In this document: one piece after another, positions 52,264 through 60,276 of the stretch
Layout: each line of letters begins with the position of its first letter
Numbering within the stretch: position 1 is the first letter of the stretch
Source: Acidovorax sp. Leaf78
GTDB taxonomy: Bacteria > Pseudomonadota > Gammaproteobacteria > Burkholderiales > Burkholderiaceae_C
Direction of reading: 5' to 3'
Length of the DNA: 64,000 bases
Assembly (NCBI RefSeq): GCF_001422735.1
Contig: NZ_LMLZ01000002.1
Location: 1 to 64,000, forward strand
The notes under the pieces: generated by a model
What the model was told of the DNA's origin: nothing
Database searches by the model: none
Seen by the model: the letters and a program-made list of their open reading frames with translations, nothing else
Position numbers and translations under genes: made by a program

Positions 52264-53919
52264 ATGCCTGAACACATTGACCTCCACCGCGCCGAGCGCC
52301 TGGCAGCGCCCACCCACGACACCGACGTGCTGGTGATCGGCGGCGGCCCCGCCGGCACCTGGGCTGCCATTGCCGCCGCAGCCCGCGGCGCGCGCGTCCT
52401 GCTGGTGGACAAGGGCTTTTGCGGCACCTCGGGCGCCACCGCACCGTCGGGCACCGGCACCTGGTGGGTGCCGCCCGACCTGCAGGCCCGCACCGCCGCC
52501 AAGGCGCAGCGCGAGGCTGTGGGCGGTTTTCTGGCCAGCCACGAATGGATGGACCGCGTGCTGGACCAGACCTGGCACAACCTGCAGCAACTGGCCGACT
52601 GGGGCTATCCCTTTCCGGTGGACGATGCGGGCAACGAGCGGCGCAATTCGCTGCAGGGCCCCGAGTACATGCGCCTGATGCGCAAGCGGGTGAAGGCGGC
52701 GGGCGTGCGCATTCTTGACCATCACCCCGCGCTCGAACTGCTGGTGGATGACCACGGCCAGGTGCGTGGTGCAACGGGCGTCGCGGAGCCGGGCGATGTG
52801 CCCTGGGCCATACACGCCGGCGCCGTGGTGCTGGCCAGCGGTGGCTGTGCTTTTTTGAGCAAGGCGCTGGGCACCGATGTGCTGACCGGCGACGGCCACC
52901 TGATGGCGGCCGAGGCGGGCGCGGTGTTCTCGGGCATGGAGTTTTCAAGCGCCTATGGCCTGGGGCCCACGTTCTCGAGCGTGACGAAATCGCTGTTCTA
53001 CAACTGGGCGAGTTTTCGCGACCCGGGCGGTGCCGTCATCGACGGAGCAGGCTCGTCGCAGGGCCGCAGCATCATCGCGCGGCGCCTGATCAGCGAGCCG
53101 GTGTTTGCCGTGCTCGACAAGGCCGACGGCGCCGTGCGCGCCTGGATGCGGCAGGCGCAGCCCAACTTCTTTTTGCCCTTTGACCGGCTGGGGCTGGACC
53201 CGTTCACCCAGCCGTTTCCCATCACCTTGCGGCTGGAAGGCACGGTGCGCGGCACCGGCGGCCTACAGCTGCAGGGGCTCGATGGCGCCACGCGCGTGCC
53301 GGGGCTGTACGCCGCTGGCGACGTGGCATCGCGCGAGCCGATTTGCGGCGGCTTTACCGGCGGGGGCAGCCACAACGCGGCCTGGGCGCTGTCCACCGGG
53401 TTCTGGTCCGGCGCGGGTGCGGCCGACCACGCGCTGGCGCACCGCAGCACGCCCGCCGCTGCGCCGGTGTGGCGTGCGGGGCAGGTGGGGCTGGCGGCGC
53501 GCACGGTGGCCAGCGCTGGCGCAGCCACTGAGCGCATCGATCCGCAGGCCCTGGTGGCGGCGGTGCAGGCCGAAGTCTTCCCGCTGGAGCGCAACTGGTT
53601 TCGCAGCCGCGACGGGCTGGAGCCCTCGCTGCAGCGCCTGGACGCCCTGTGGGCGCAGGCCGAGCGCTGTGCCCCGGCCTTGCCCGAGGCACAGCGGCGC
53701 ACCCGCCAGGCCGTGGCCCTGCTGGCGCATGCGCGGTGGATGTACCGCAGCGCGTTGGCGCGCACCGAGACGCGGGGCATGCACCGGCGCACCGACTTTG
53801 CGCAGTTGGACCCGGTCCAGCAGCACCATGTGGTGGTGGGCGGGCTGCAGCAGGTGTGGACAGCGCGGCACCCGGCGGGCGATGGCGCTGCCGTGCAGCG
53901 CGAGGCGGTGGCCGCATGA
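52264..53919 (+). CDS. FAD-dependent oxidoreductase (fumarate reductase/AprA-like flavoprotein)
   Basis: A 551-residue flavoprotein. The FAD-binding dinucleotide motif is DVLVIGGGPAGTWAAIAAAA, the domain continues with a SGATAPSGTGTW segment, and the second FAD region is LYAAGDVASREPICGGFTGGGSHNAAWA. It resembles the flavoprotein subunit family that includes fumarate reductase and adenylylsulfate reductase AprA. Its stop overlaps the ferredoxin start (ATGA at 53916-53919). Such two-gene modules usually form an electron-transfer complex. The substrate is unknown; an organosulfur compound is suggested by neighbours. Confidence 0.87.
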   Translation: MPEHIDLHRAERLAAPTHDTDVLVIGGGPAGTWAAIAAAARGARVLLVDKGFCGTSGATAPSGTGTWWVPPDLQARTAAKAQREAVGGFLASHEWMDRVLDQTWHNLQQLADWGYPFPVDDAGNERRNSLQGPEYMRLMRKRVKAAGVRILDHHPALELLVDDHGQVRGATGVAEPGDVPWAIHAGAVVLASGGCAFLSKALGTDVLTGDGHLMAAEAGAVFSGMEFSSAYGLGPTFSSVTKSLFYNWASFRDPGGAVIDGAGSSQGRSIIARRLISEPVFAVLDKADGAVRAWMRQAQPNFFLPFDRLGLDPFTQPFPITLRLEGTVRGTGGLQLQGLDGATRVPGLYAAGDVASREPICGGFTGGGSHNAAWALSTGFWSGAGAADHALAHRSTPAAAPVWRAGQVGLAARTVASAGAATERIDPQALVAAVQAEVFPLERNWFRSRDGLEPSLQRLDALWAQAERCAPALPEAQRRTRQAVALLAHARWMYRSALARTETRGMHRRTDFAQLDPVQQHHVVVGGLQQVWTARHPAGDGAAVQREAVAA

Positions 53920-54281
53920 TCGAGTTGATCGATGCGGCCCGCTGCACCGGCTGCAACATCTGCGTGGCGGTATGCCCGACACGGGTGTTCGATGCCGCGC
54001 CGCCACTGGAGGCTGGTGTGGGCTCGGCTGGCCTTCTGCCCGTCATTGCCCGGCAGTCCGACTGCCAGACCTGCTTCATGTGCGAGCTGTACTGCCCGGT
54101 GGATGCGCTGTACGTGGCGCCGCAGACGGTGTCGGTGGCAGCGCTCACCGAGGCCGGGCCCGCGCAGCCTGCGGCCCCTTTGTGGGGCAGCTACCGCCGT
54201 GCCGTGGGGTGGGATGTGCGGGACGGCAGCACGGCTCGGCTGGACCAGAGTTACCACCTGCTGGGTGCTGCGCAACGTTGA
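53916..54281 (+). CDS. 4Fe-4S dicluster ferredoxin (AprB-like partner)
   Basis: A 121-residue ferredoxin with two cysteine motifs, CTGCNICVAVCP and CQTCFMCELYCP, each able to hold a [4Fe-4S] cluster. The C-terminal roughly 40 residues (GSYRRAVGWDVRDGSTARLDQ) lack cysteines and resemble the tail of AprB-like subunits. It is translationally coupled to the flavoprotein gene, so both probably form one enzyme. Confidence 0.87.
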   Translation: MIELIDAARCTGCNICVAVCPTRVFDAAPPLEAGVGSAGLLPVIARQSDCQTCFMCELYCPVDALYVAPQTVSVAALTEAGPAQPAAPLWGSYRRAVGWDVRDGSTARLDQSYHLLGAAQR

Positions 54282-54327
54282 GCAGGGGCAAGTCCATGGT
54301 CGTTACCGGCTGCGTTTTCTTCATCCC

Positions 54328-54871
54328 CCGTTCGGGCTGAGCCTGCCTAAACCTCGCGCGGCGCTTCGACAGGCTCAGCGTGAACGGTTGGGGGTTGTGA
54401 CGGGGTGAACAAGGGAGGCCACTGCGGTTGCGCGCAGTGGCCTTGTTTTTGGTGATGCCTGGTGCGGGTTGCGTTCGATGCATCCCCACCGTTCGGGCTG
54501 AGCTTGTCGAAGCCTTGCGCGGCGCTTCGACAAGCTCAGCGTGAACGGGTGGGGGTATGCGGATGGTGAAGAAAAAAGGCCACTGCGTTTGCGCGCAGTG
54601 GCTTTTGTTTTTGGTGATGGCTGGTACGGATTGCAATCGATCCATCCCGACCGTTCGGGCTGAGCTTGTCGAAGCCTCGCGCCGCGCTTCGACGGGCTCA
54701 GCGTGATCGGGTTGGAGCATGTGGATGGTGAAGAAAAAAGGCCACTGCATTTGCGCGCAGTGGCCTGGGTGTGGGTGATGGCCGGCACGGGCTGCGTCCG
54801 ATCCATTCCCACCGTTCGGGCTGAGCCTGTCGAAGCCTTGCGCGGCGCTTCGACAGGCTCAGCGTGAACGG
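54328..54871. repeat. Tandem array: 161-bp unit, 3.4 copies
   Basis: Four family B palindromes begin at 54328, 54489, 54651 and 54812 (spacings 161, 162, 161). Between them are three hairpins of the GGCCACTGCG-N6-CGCAGTGGCC type at 54417, 54578 and 54740, with TTTTTGGTGATGG- or TGGGTGATGG-type tails. Each unit is therefore palindrome, short spacer, hairpin, T-rich spacer, and a CATCC-C-ACC end. The array fills the gap between the ferredoxin stop and the convergent permease stop. The T-rich hairpins may act as terminators for both directions. Confidence 0.92.
54417..54442. terminator. Hairpin 1 within the tandem array
   Basis: A GGCCACTGCG stem, GTTGCG loop and CGCAGTGGCC stem, followed by TTGTTTTTGG. 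It is terminator-like on the + strand, first behind the ferredoxin gene. Confidence 0.7.
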
Positions 54872-54881
54872 CAAAGGGATC

Positions 54882-55742
54882 TCAGCGCGCCACCCCCTGC
54901 CACGCCGTGAAGTGCCGCTCCAGCCGCTGCAGCGCATAGTTCAGCGTCACGCCGATGGCCGTGATCGCGATGATGCCGAAGTACATGTCGCCGATCAAGA
55001 AGCTGTACTGCGCATAGATGATGAGGTAGCCCAGCCCGGCCTTCGCGCCCACCATTTCCGCGGCGATCAGCACCAGCATGGCCGACGCGGCAGCCAGGCG
55101 GATGCCGACGAAGATCGTGGGCACCGACGCGGGCAGGATGACCTTGACGAACAGCTGGCGCGGCGTGGCGCCCATGGTGCGGGCGGACTTGACCAGCAGC
55201 GGGTCCACCTGCCGCACGGCGGCGATGGTGTTGAGCAGCAGCGGCCAGGCGCAGGCATAGACCACGATGGACAGCTTGGACACTTCGCCGATGCCCAGCA
55301 GCAGCAAGAACACCGGCAGCAGCGCCAGCGGCGCGGTGTTGCGCAGCAGCTCGATCAGCGGGTTGAGCGCCTGGCCCAGCCGCTGGTACCAGCCGATGGC
55401 CAGGCCCAGCGGAATGGCGGCCACGATGGCGATCGACAGGCCGCCGAGCGAGCGCGCCAGGCTGATGGAGGTGTGCTCCCACAGCTGGCCGTTTTGCGCC
55501 AGCACCCAGCCCGCAGCCAGCACTTCGGTCAGGGGCGGCAGGAAGGTCGGGTCGGTCAGGCCCAGGCGGGGCGCCAGCTCCCACAGCACGGCCAGCGCCA
55601 GCACCAGGCCGGAGCGCCAGGCGCCGTTGGCCACGCGGCGGGCCAGGCGCAGCCACAGGGTGGGCAGCGCCTGTGCGGCATGGGGCAGGGCGGTTGCGGG
55701 TTGCTGTTGCGCAGCGTGCGCGGGCAGGGCGATGTCAGACAT
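54882..55742 (-). CDS. SsuC-type ABC transporter permease
   Basis: A 286-residue inner-membrane permease of the sulfonate/taurine/nitrate importer group. About six membrane segments are evident (SGLVLALAVLWELAPRLG, SLGGLSIAIVAAIPLGLAIG, LALLPVFLLLLGIG and the C-terminal block). The EAA loop reads ARTMGATPRQLFVKVILPASVP. It is the last of three leftward genes and overlaps the ATPase gene by 8 bases (start 55742 against ATPase stop 55735). Confidence 0.92.
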   Translation of the reverse strand: MSDIALPAHAAQQQPATALPHAAQALPTLWLRLARRVANGAWRSGLVLALAVLWELAPRLGLTDPTFLPPLTEVLAAGWVLAQNGQLWEHTSISLARSLGGLSIAIVAAIPLGLAIGWYQRLGQALNPLIELLRNTAPLALLPVFLLLLGIGEVSKLSIVVYACAWPLLLNTIAAVRQVDPLLVKSARTMGATPRQLFVKVILPASVPTIFVGIRLAAASAMLVLIAAEMVGAKAGLGYLIIYAQYSFLIGDMYFGIIAITAIGVTLNYALQRLERHFTAWQGVAR

Positions 55743-56634
55743 GGTGGGACTCCTTGATCACGGGTTGGGCGGCGATGCGGCTGCGGCGTTCGTGGCGCGC
55801 GGACGCGACCTCGTCGTGCAGCAGGCCCCAGATGCGGTGGCGCAGCTCGCCGAAGAGCGGCAGCGAGCGGATGTCGTCGGTCTCTGCGCGCAGCGATTCG
55901 GGGATGTCCACGATTTCCTTGATGCGGCCGGGGCGGGTGGTCATCACCGCCACGCGCTGGCCCAGTACCACGGCCTCGTCGATGCCGTGGGTGATGAACA
56001 CGATGGTCTTGCCGGTGCGCTGCCAGATGTCCACCAGCTCTTCCTGCAGCGTCTCGCGGGTCTGCGCGTCCAGTGCGGCGAAGGGCTCGTCCATCAGCAG
56101 CACCTGGGGCTCGTAAGCCAGGCTGCGGGCAATCGCCACGCGCTGCTTCATGCCGCCCGACAGTTCGTGCGGATAGCGCTGCGCGAAGTCGGACAGCCCC
56201 ACCAGCTGCAGGTAGTGCGCGGCCTTCTCGCGGCGCTCGCGCTTGCCCAGGCCCGCGACTTCGAGGCCGAAGGCCACGTTGTCCAGCGCAGTGAGCCAGG
56301 GGAACAGCGCGTACTGCTGGAACACCACGCCCCGGTCCCGCGCGGGGCCGGTGATGGCCTTGCCGTCGATGAGCACCTGGCCGCTGGTGGGCGGCGTGAG
56401 GCCCGCGAGCAGGTCGAGCAGGGTGGACTTGCCGCAGCCGCTCGGGCCCACCAGCACCAGGAACTCGCCGGGGCGGATGTCGAGCGTCACGTCCTGCACG
56501 GCGACAAAGCGCTTGGACGGGCCGCCGTCGTCCGCACGCACGGTGAACTCCTTGGTCACGTGCTCGAAGCGGATCTTGGCCGGCGCGTTGGTCGCGGCAG
56601 TGGCCGCGGTGTGGGGATGAATGGCGCTGGTCAT
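55735..56634 (-). CDS. SsuB/TauB-type ABC transporter ATPase
   Basis: A 299-residue ATPase. Walker A is GPSGCGKST, the Q-loop is FQQYALFPW, the signature is LSGGMKQR, and Walker B/D-loop reads VLLMDEPFAALD; the H-switch is FITHGIDEAV. The N terminus carries a leader of about 20 residues and the C terminus a 45-residue tail. It overlaps the binding-protein gene stop by 4 bases. It energises organosulfur uptake with the neighbouring permease and binding protein. Confidence 0.92.
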   Translation of the reverse strand: MTSAIHPHTAATAATNAPAKIRFEHVTKEFTVRADDGGPSKRFVAVQDVTLDIRPGEFLVLVGPSGCGKSTLLDLLAGLTPPTSGQVLIDGKAITGPARDRGVVFQQYALFPWLTALDNVAFGLEVAGLGKRERREKAAHYLQLVGLSDFAQRYPHELSGGMKQRVAIARSLAYEPQVLLMDEPFAALDAQTRETLQEELVDIWQRTGKTIVFITHGIDEAVVLGQRVAVMTTRPGRIKEIVDIPESLRAETDDIRSLPLFGELRHRIWGLLHDEVASARHERRSRIAAQPVIKESHHV

Positions 56635-57653
56635 TTGCTGGCCGCCAGTTTGTCCACGCCGCCGTTGGCATACGGGTTGAACGCGTTGGTGTACAGGTCG
56701 GCGGCCTTGAGCTGGCCGGGCTTGACCACCTCGTCCTTCACCAGCCAGTCCACCCAGATCTGCAGTTCCTTGTCGGTGATGAGGCCGCCCTTGCCGGCCA
56801 CGCCGGTGCTCTTCCAGTACTGGATGGCGTCGGCGGTCTCGGCGCGTTTGCGGCCTTCGATGATCTTGGTGTAGCGCGCCCGCACTTCAGCCGGTGGTGT
56901 GTTGCGCGCCCATTCGATGGAGCGGGCCAGGGCCGACACCAGGTGACGGCTGGTGTTGGGGTTCTGCTCGATGAACTTGTTGTGCAGCACCAATGCGCCG
57001 CCGGTGAAGTTGCCGAACAGGTCGCGGTCCTTGAACAGCGGGCGGATGCCGCCGCGCTCCAGCGCCTTGTCGCGCAGCACGCCGCCGAGCGTGGAGACTT
57101 CGACATGCCCCTGGCGCAGCGCCTGTTCGCCGGTGACGGGCGGCGTGGCCACCAGCGTGACCTGCTTGGCCTCGGCGTTGGTGAGTTTGCCGCGCTCCAG
57201 GTACTCGCGCAGCATGAACTCGTGGTGCGCGCCCAGCGTGTTCACCGCGACCTTCTTGCCGATGAGGTCGCGCGGGCCCTTGATGGGGCTGTCGTCCTTG
57301 ACGTAGTAGCCGTTGTAGGTGTTGTCGTCCGAGCCGTAGTAGCCCAGCACGGCCTTGACCGGCGCCTTCTTGGCCGCGAGCTTGATGATGGCGCCGTAGA
57401 AGGCGCCGCCGATGTCCACATCGCCGGTCACCACGGTCTGGATGTCCTGCGGGCCGCTGATGGTGTTGCCCACCCACTTGGACTTGAGCGGTGCGAGGTA
57501 GCCCAGGTCTTCGGCCAGTTCGATCCAGACCACCTGGCCGGCCCAGCCCTGGTAGCGGATTTCGGATTTCTCCAGGTTCTGCGCGGCGGCAGGGGCCGCC
57601 AGGCCCAGCGCCAGCGCGGAGACCAGCAGGAAGCGTTTCGACAGATCGAGCAT
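56631..57653 (-). CDS. SsuA-type ABC transporter substrate-binding protein
   Basis: A 340-residue periplasmic binding protein with signal LVSALALGLAAPAAAQ and a mature sequence starting NLEKSEIRYQGWAGQVVWIELAEDLG, a form typical of SsuA/TauA-like proteins (NMT1/SsuA superfamily). Motifs include GPQDIQTVVTGDVDIGG, GKKVAVNTLGAHHEFMLREYL and TPPVTGEQALRQGHVEVS. It is first in the importer operon, downstream of a consensus sigma-54 promoter. The substrate is inferred as an organosulfonate or ester. Confidence 0.9.
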   Translation of the reverse strand: MLDLSKRFLLVSALALGLAAPAAAQNLEKSEIRYQGWAGQVVWIELAEDLGYLAPLKSKWVGNTISGPQDIQTVVTGDVDIGGAFYGAIIKLAAKKAPVKAVLGYYGSDDNTYNGYYVKDDSPIKGPRDLIGKKVAVNTLGAHHEFMLREYLERGKLTNAEAKQVTLVATPPVTGEQALRQGHVEVSTLGGVLRDKALERGGIRPLFKDRDLFGNFTGGALVLHNKFIEQNPNTSRHLVSALARSIEWARNTPPAEVRARYTKIIEGRKRAETADAIQYWKSTGVAGKGGLITDKELQIWVDWLVKDEVVKPGQLKAADLYTNAFNPYANGGVDKLAASK

Positions 57654-57757
57654 GGGGAGTTCCTTCGTTGCAGTGGTTCAGTGAGGTGTGCAGTGCAGTG
57701 CGTGTGCATTCACTCAGGCCGGGCGCCGTTACCGCGGCCTGAGACCCCCTGCCTTCC

Positions 57758-57772
57758 GCAACCCGCGTGCCA
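57758..57772 (-). promoter_or_regulatory. Sigma-54 (-24/-12) promoter for the importer operon
   Basis: On the minus strand the sequence reads TGGCACGCGGGTTGC, with exactly ten bases between the GG and GC cores, matching the sigma-54 consensus. It lies about 105 bases upstream of the binding-protein start (57653) and gives a leader of about 90 bases. Confidence 0.85.
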
Positions 57773-57946
57773 TGGCGTCGATGCTGCTTATGCGGAAATC
57801 GCGCATGGCGCCGGGGTGCTGCGTGGGCGCCGCCTGTGCGCTGCGTCGCCGGGATAAACGCACCCTGCAGCGTTGACGCGTATGGCAACTGACAGCAGCC
57901 GGGGGCGCCACGGCTGAGGTGCGAGCGGCTGTGCGCGGCTGCTGGG

Positions 57947-58027
57947 TTTGCAGCAGCGCGTGCGCGCTTCGTCGTTCGTTGCTGCAAAGTCAGCAGCGGC
58001 TGCGGGGCGCTGCAAAGCGATGCAGCG
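57947..58027. promoter_or_regulatory. Candidate upstream activator sites (inverted repeats)
   Basis: TTTGCAGCAGCG (57947-57958) and CGTTGCTGCAAA (57977-57988) are inverted copies with one mismatch, and CGCTGCA/TGCAGCG (58008-58014 and 58021-58027) is a second, perfect inverted pair. They lie about 175-270 bases upstream of the sigma-54 promoter, the usual place for enhancer-binding sites. Confidence 0.6.
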
Positions 58028-58072
58028 TTGTGGTGGATGCTCAGGGCGGCGGGCGGTCGGCACAATGGCGCG

Positions 58073-58417
58073 ATGACGACCCCACCCTCGCGCCACGCCG
58101 TGGTCTGGCTGCAGGCCGACGCGCCGCCCAAGCCGGCCGTGGGCGCGCCCTGCAACGGCTGCGGTTTGTGCTGCCTGGCCGAGCCCTGCCCGCTGGGCAT
58201 GCTGGTGTCGCGCCGCCGCCGTGGGGCCTGCGTGGCGCTGCGGTGGGACGAAGCGCACGCCCGGTACCTGTGCGGCATGGTGGCCGACCCGGGCGAGGTG
58301 ACGGGCCTGCGGCAGCGCTGGTTGACGGCACCGCTGGCCTGGCTGGCTCGGCGCTGGATTGCGGCGGGCGTCGGGTGCGATGCGGATGTGGCGACCACCG
58401 ACGTGCCGCGCCCGTGA
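58073..58417 (+). CDS. YkgJ-like cysteine-cluster protein
   Basis: A 114-residue protein with the cysteine pattern CNGCGLCCLAEPCPLGM and later C residues (RGACVAL, YLCGMV, GVGCDAD), like the small zinc- or iron-chelating proteins of the YkgJ group. There is no signal peptide. Function is unknown. It diverges from the importer operon, sharing its upstream region with the candidate activator sites. Confidence 0.7.
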   Translation: MTTPPSRHAVVWLQADAPPKPAVGAPCNGCGLCCLAEPCPLGMLVSRRRRGACVALRWDEAHARYLCGMVADPGEVTGLRQRWLTAPLAWLARRWIAAGVGCDADVATTDVPRP

Positions 58418-58496
58418 GCTGGGTGGTGACTTGCCAGGGAACTGTTGGCGGGATGGGGCGGCAGGCGGTGCGCTACGCAGCGCTTGGAAGGTGATT

Positions 58497-58556
58497 GCTA
58501 TTAAAAATATAGCTGCTAGCGCTTGCCTATCAAGCGGTAGAGGGGTTTTTTAATCA
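58497..58556 (+). repeat. Palindromic repeat family A, reference copy
   Basis: GCTATTAAAAATATAGCTGC, then TAGCGCTTGCCTATCAAGCGG and TAGAGGGG. This is the cleanest copy: the CGCTTG...CAAGCG inverted repeat lies at its centre. It is followed by a T/A-rich hairpin. Confidence 0.85.
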
Positions 58557-58564
58557 AAAACCCC
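58542..58564. terminator. Bidirectional hairpin terminator
   Basis: GGGGTTTTT (58542-58550) pairs with AAAAACCCC (58556-58564) around a TAATC loop, giving T runs on both strands. It lies between the rightward CxxC protein gene and the leftward ctlX gene and could end both transcripts. Confidence 0.65.
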
Positions 58565-58621
58565 CAGTGTCTACGCAGCGCGGCAGCAACGTCGTCTACT
58601 GGCCCACTGCGCTGTGGGCTG

Positions 58622-59578
58622 TCAGTGGGGCCGGGCGTCCGCCATGCTGCGCCGAGCCAGGTGCACGCCCGCCAGCATGCAGCGCACCGACCCGCCCGCC
58701 AGTTCGATGGTCGGCACGGCCAGCGGCAGCAGCGTGGCGCTGCGCTCGATGACGGCCTTCTGCGCCGCGGTCAGGCTGGCGGCGGCGCGCGCCGACAGGG
58801 CCAGCACACGACCCCGGGCGCCGGTCAGCTCCAGCGCATTGCCCGCGAATTCGCCGATCTGGTGGGCGCTCAGTTCGATGACGTCGCGGCCGGTTTCGCG
58901 CAGGCGGCTTCGCACAGCCTCACGTCGCAAGGGGTCGGTGATCAGGTGGAACCCGCCCAGCGCGAAGTCGGTGCCCACGCAGAGCATCACGTTGGTGTGA
59001 TAGCACGGCCGGCCCTCTCCATCGGCCGTGGCAAAGGCCATGGGCTCGTAGTTGAAGTGGGTGCAGAACCGCTCCAGCGCCACCGGGTCGGCGCGGTTCG
59101 ACTGCGCGGTGTAGGCGATGCGGCCGATGTGGTCGAGCACCATCGCGCCGGTGCCTTCGAGGAACATGTTGTCGGCCTCCAGCCCCGAGTAGTCGATCAC
59201 GTCCTGCACCCGGTACTCGGCCTTGAGCAGGTCCAGCACGTCGCTGCGGCGCTCGCGCCGCCGGCTCTGTGCGTACATCGGGTACACGGCCACGTGGCCG
59301 CCGGCGTGGGTGGAGAACCAGTTGTTGGGGAAGACCGCATCGGGCGCGTGGCGCTCGCCCAGGTCGTCGAACAGGTGCACGCGCACGCCGGCGGCTTCGA
59401 GTTTCGCTGCGGCCTGGGTCACCTCGGCGTATGCCTTGCGCGCGATGTCGTCCGGGGCGGCGGTGGTGGTTACGGACTGAAAGGCGTTGTCGTGCGCGGT
59501 GTCCGGGTTGGGGTGAAAGCGATGGGGGCGGACCATCACGACGGCGGAGGGGGCTTGGGCGGATGCGGGGGAGGGCAT
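58622..59578 (-). CDS. ctlX: CtlX-type citrulline/amidino hydrolase (arginine deiminase superfamily)
   Basis: A 318-residue amidino-hydrolase. Motifs: MVRPHRFHPNPDTAHDNAFQ (substrate region), FPNNWFSTHAGGHVAVYPM, the catalytic HTNVMLCVG region, and the nucleophile C300 in GGSVRCMLAG. It is divergent from an Lrp/AsnC regulator, the usual CtlX arrangement. The start is chosen as the ATG at 59578; an in-frame ATG at 59620 would add 14 residues and neither has a strong ribosome-binding site. It likely hydrolyses citrulline or a related ureido/guanidino compound. Confidence 0.85.
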   Translation of the reverse strand: MPSPASAQAPSAVVMVRPHRFHPNPDTAHDNAFQSVTTTAAPDDIARKAYAEVTQAAAKLEAAGVRVHLFDDLGERHAPDAVFPNNWFSTHAGGHVAVYPMYAQSRRRERRSDVLDLLKAEYRVQDVIDYSGLEADNMFLEGTGAMVLDHIGRIAYTAQSNRADPVALERFCTHFNYEPMAFATADGEGRPCYHTNVMLCVGTDFALGGFHLITDPLRREAVRSRLRETGRDVIELSAHQIGEFAGNALELTGARGRVLALSARAAASLTAAQKAVIERSATLLPLAVPTIELAGGSVRCMLAGVHLARRSMADARPH

Positions 59579-59710
59579 GGCGGTCAGTGGTTGGAAGATG
59601 GCGGCAAGGTGGCGGTGCATGAATTTTCCGGACAGTGCCAGCCAACCAACAGACTTCAAACTGATCGAAATGCAGCAAAATCTGGCGTTCTGATCACCCA
59701 GAGGCCCACT

Positions 59711-60142
59711 ATGAACAGGCTGGACGACACCGACCGCGAAATCCTCAGCATCCTGCGGGCCGACGCGCGCACGCCCGTGGCCACACTGGCGCTCAAACTG
59801 CGCGTCTCGCGCGGCACCGTGCAGAACCGGCTGCACAAGATGGAGGAAAGCGGCGTCATCGTGGGCTACACCGTGCGCCTGCGGCCCGACTCCGAGCCCC
59901 AGCGCATCCGCGCCTGGATGAGCATCGCGGTGGAGGGCAACGCCGCGCCCGAGGTGATCCGCGCGCTGCGCGGCGAGCCCATGGTGGGCACGCTGCACAC
60001 CACCAATGGCCGCTGGGACATCGTGGCCGAAGTGCGCGCCGAGAGCCTGGAGGCCTTCGACGCGGCGCTGGGCCGCATCCGCCTGACGCCCGGCATTGCG
60101 AACACCGAGACGAGCATCCTGTTGTCGACGTACAAGGCCTGA
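59711..60142 (+). CDS. Lrp/AsnC-family transcriptional regulator
   Basis: A 143-residue Lrp-type regulator. The HTH is LDDTDREILSILRADARTPV then VSRGTVQNRLHKMEE, and the C-terminal RAM domain carries GTLHTTNGRWDIVAEVRAES. Divergent placement from ctlX with 132 bases (or 90 with the longer start) between them suggests that it regulates ctlX in response to an amino acid. Confidence 0.9.
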   Translation: MNRLDDTDREILSILRADARTPVATLALKLRVSRGTVQNRLHKMEESGVIVGYTVRLRPDSEPQRIRAWMSIAVEGNAAPEVIRALRGEPMVGTLHTTNGRWDIVAEVRAESLEAFDAALGRIRLTPGIANTETSILLSTYKA

Positions 60143-60276
60143 TGCCGGTGCGCCTGCGGGGCGGAAGGTGCACTGGCACCTGTGCGACACCGGCTAGGGG
60201 GTTTCCGCAAGACCCCTGAGGAGTCGGTTGAAGTCCAATGGCGAAGTCTTTGTTTTTGCTATTGAGGAGCCCCGCC

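Larger units (their letters stand above)
57654..58072. other. Divergent regulatory region without a gene
   Basis: About 419 bases between the importer operon and the rightward CxxC protein gene. It holds the sigma-54 promoter and the inverted repeats listed separately. No ORF here has codon use or motifs like its neighbours. Confidence 0.6.

Noticed and set aside
47747-52948. A 1733-codon open frame on the minus strand opposite the haloperoxidase, LLM, TauD and flavoprotein genes
   Set aside because: It is antisense to four genes with clear family motifs. Its product is rich in R, A, P and H without any recognisable domain, which is a usual artefact of high-GC third codon positions.
54328-54871. 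The tandem array as a CRISPR
   Set aside because: Units are about 161 bp and nearly identical throughout, including the parts between palindromes. There are no unique spacers and no cas genes nearby.
54282-54881. Minus-strand ORFs rich in ELVEA and RQAQPER motifs in the tandem array
   Set aside because: These peptides are simply translations of the family B palindrome, repeated with the array, and have no gene-like features.
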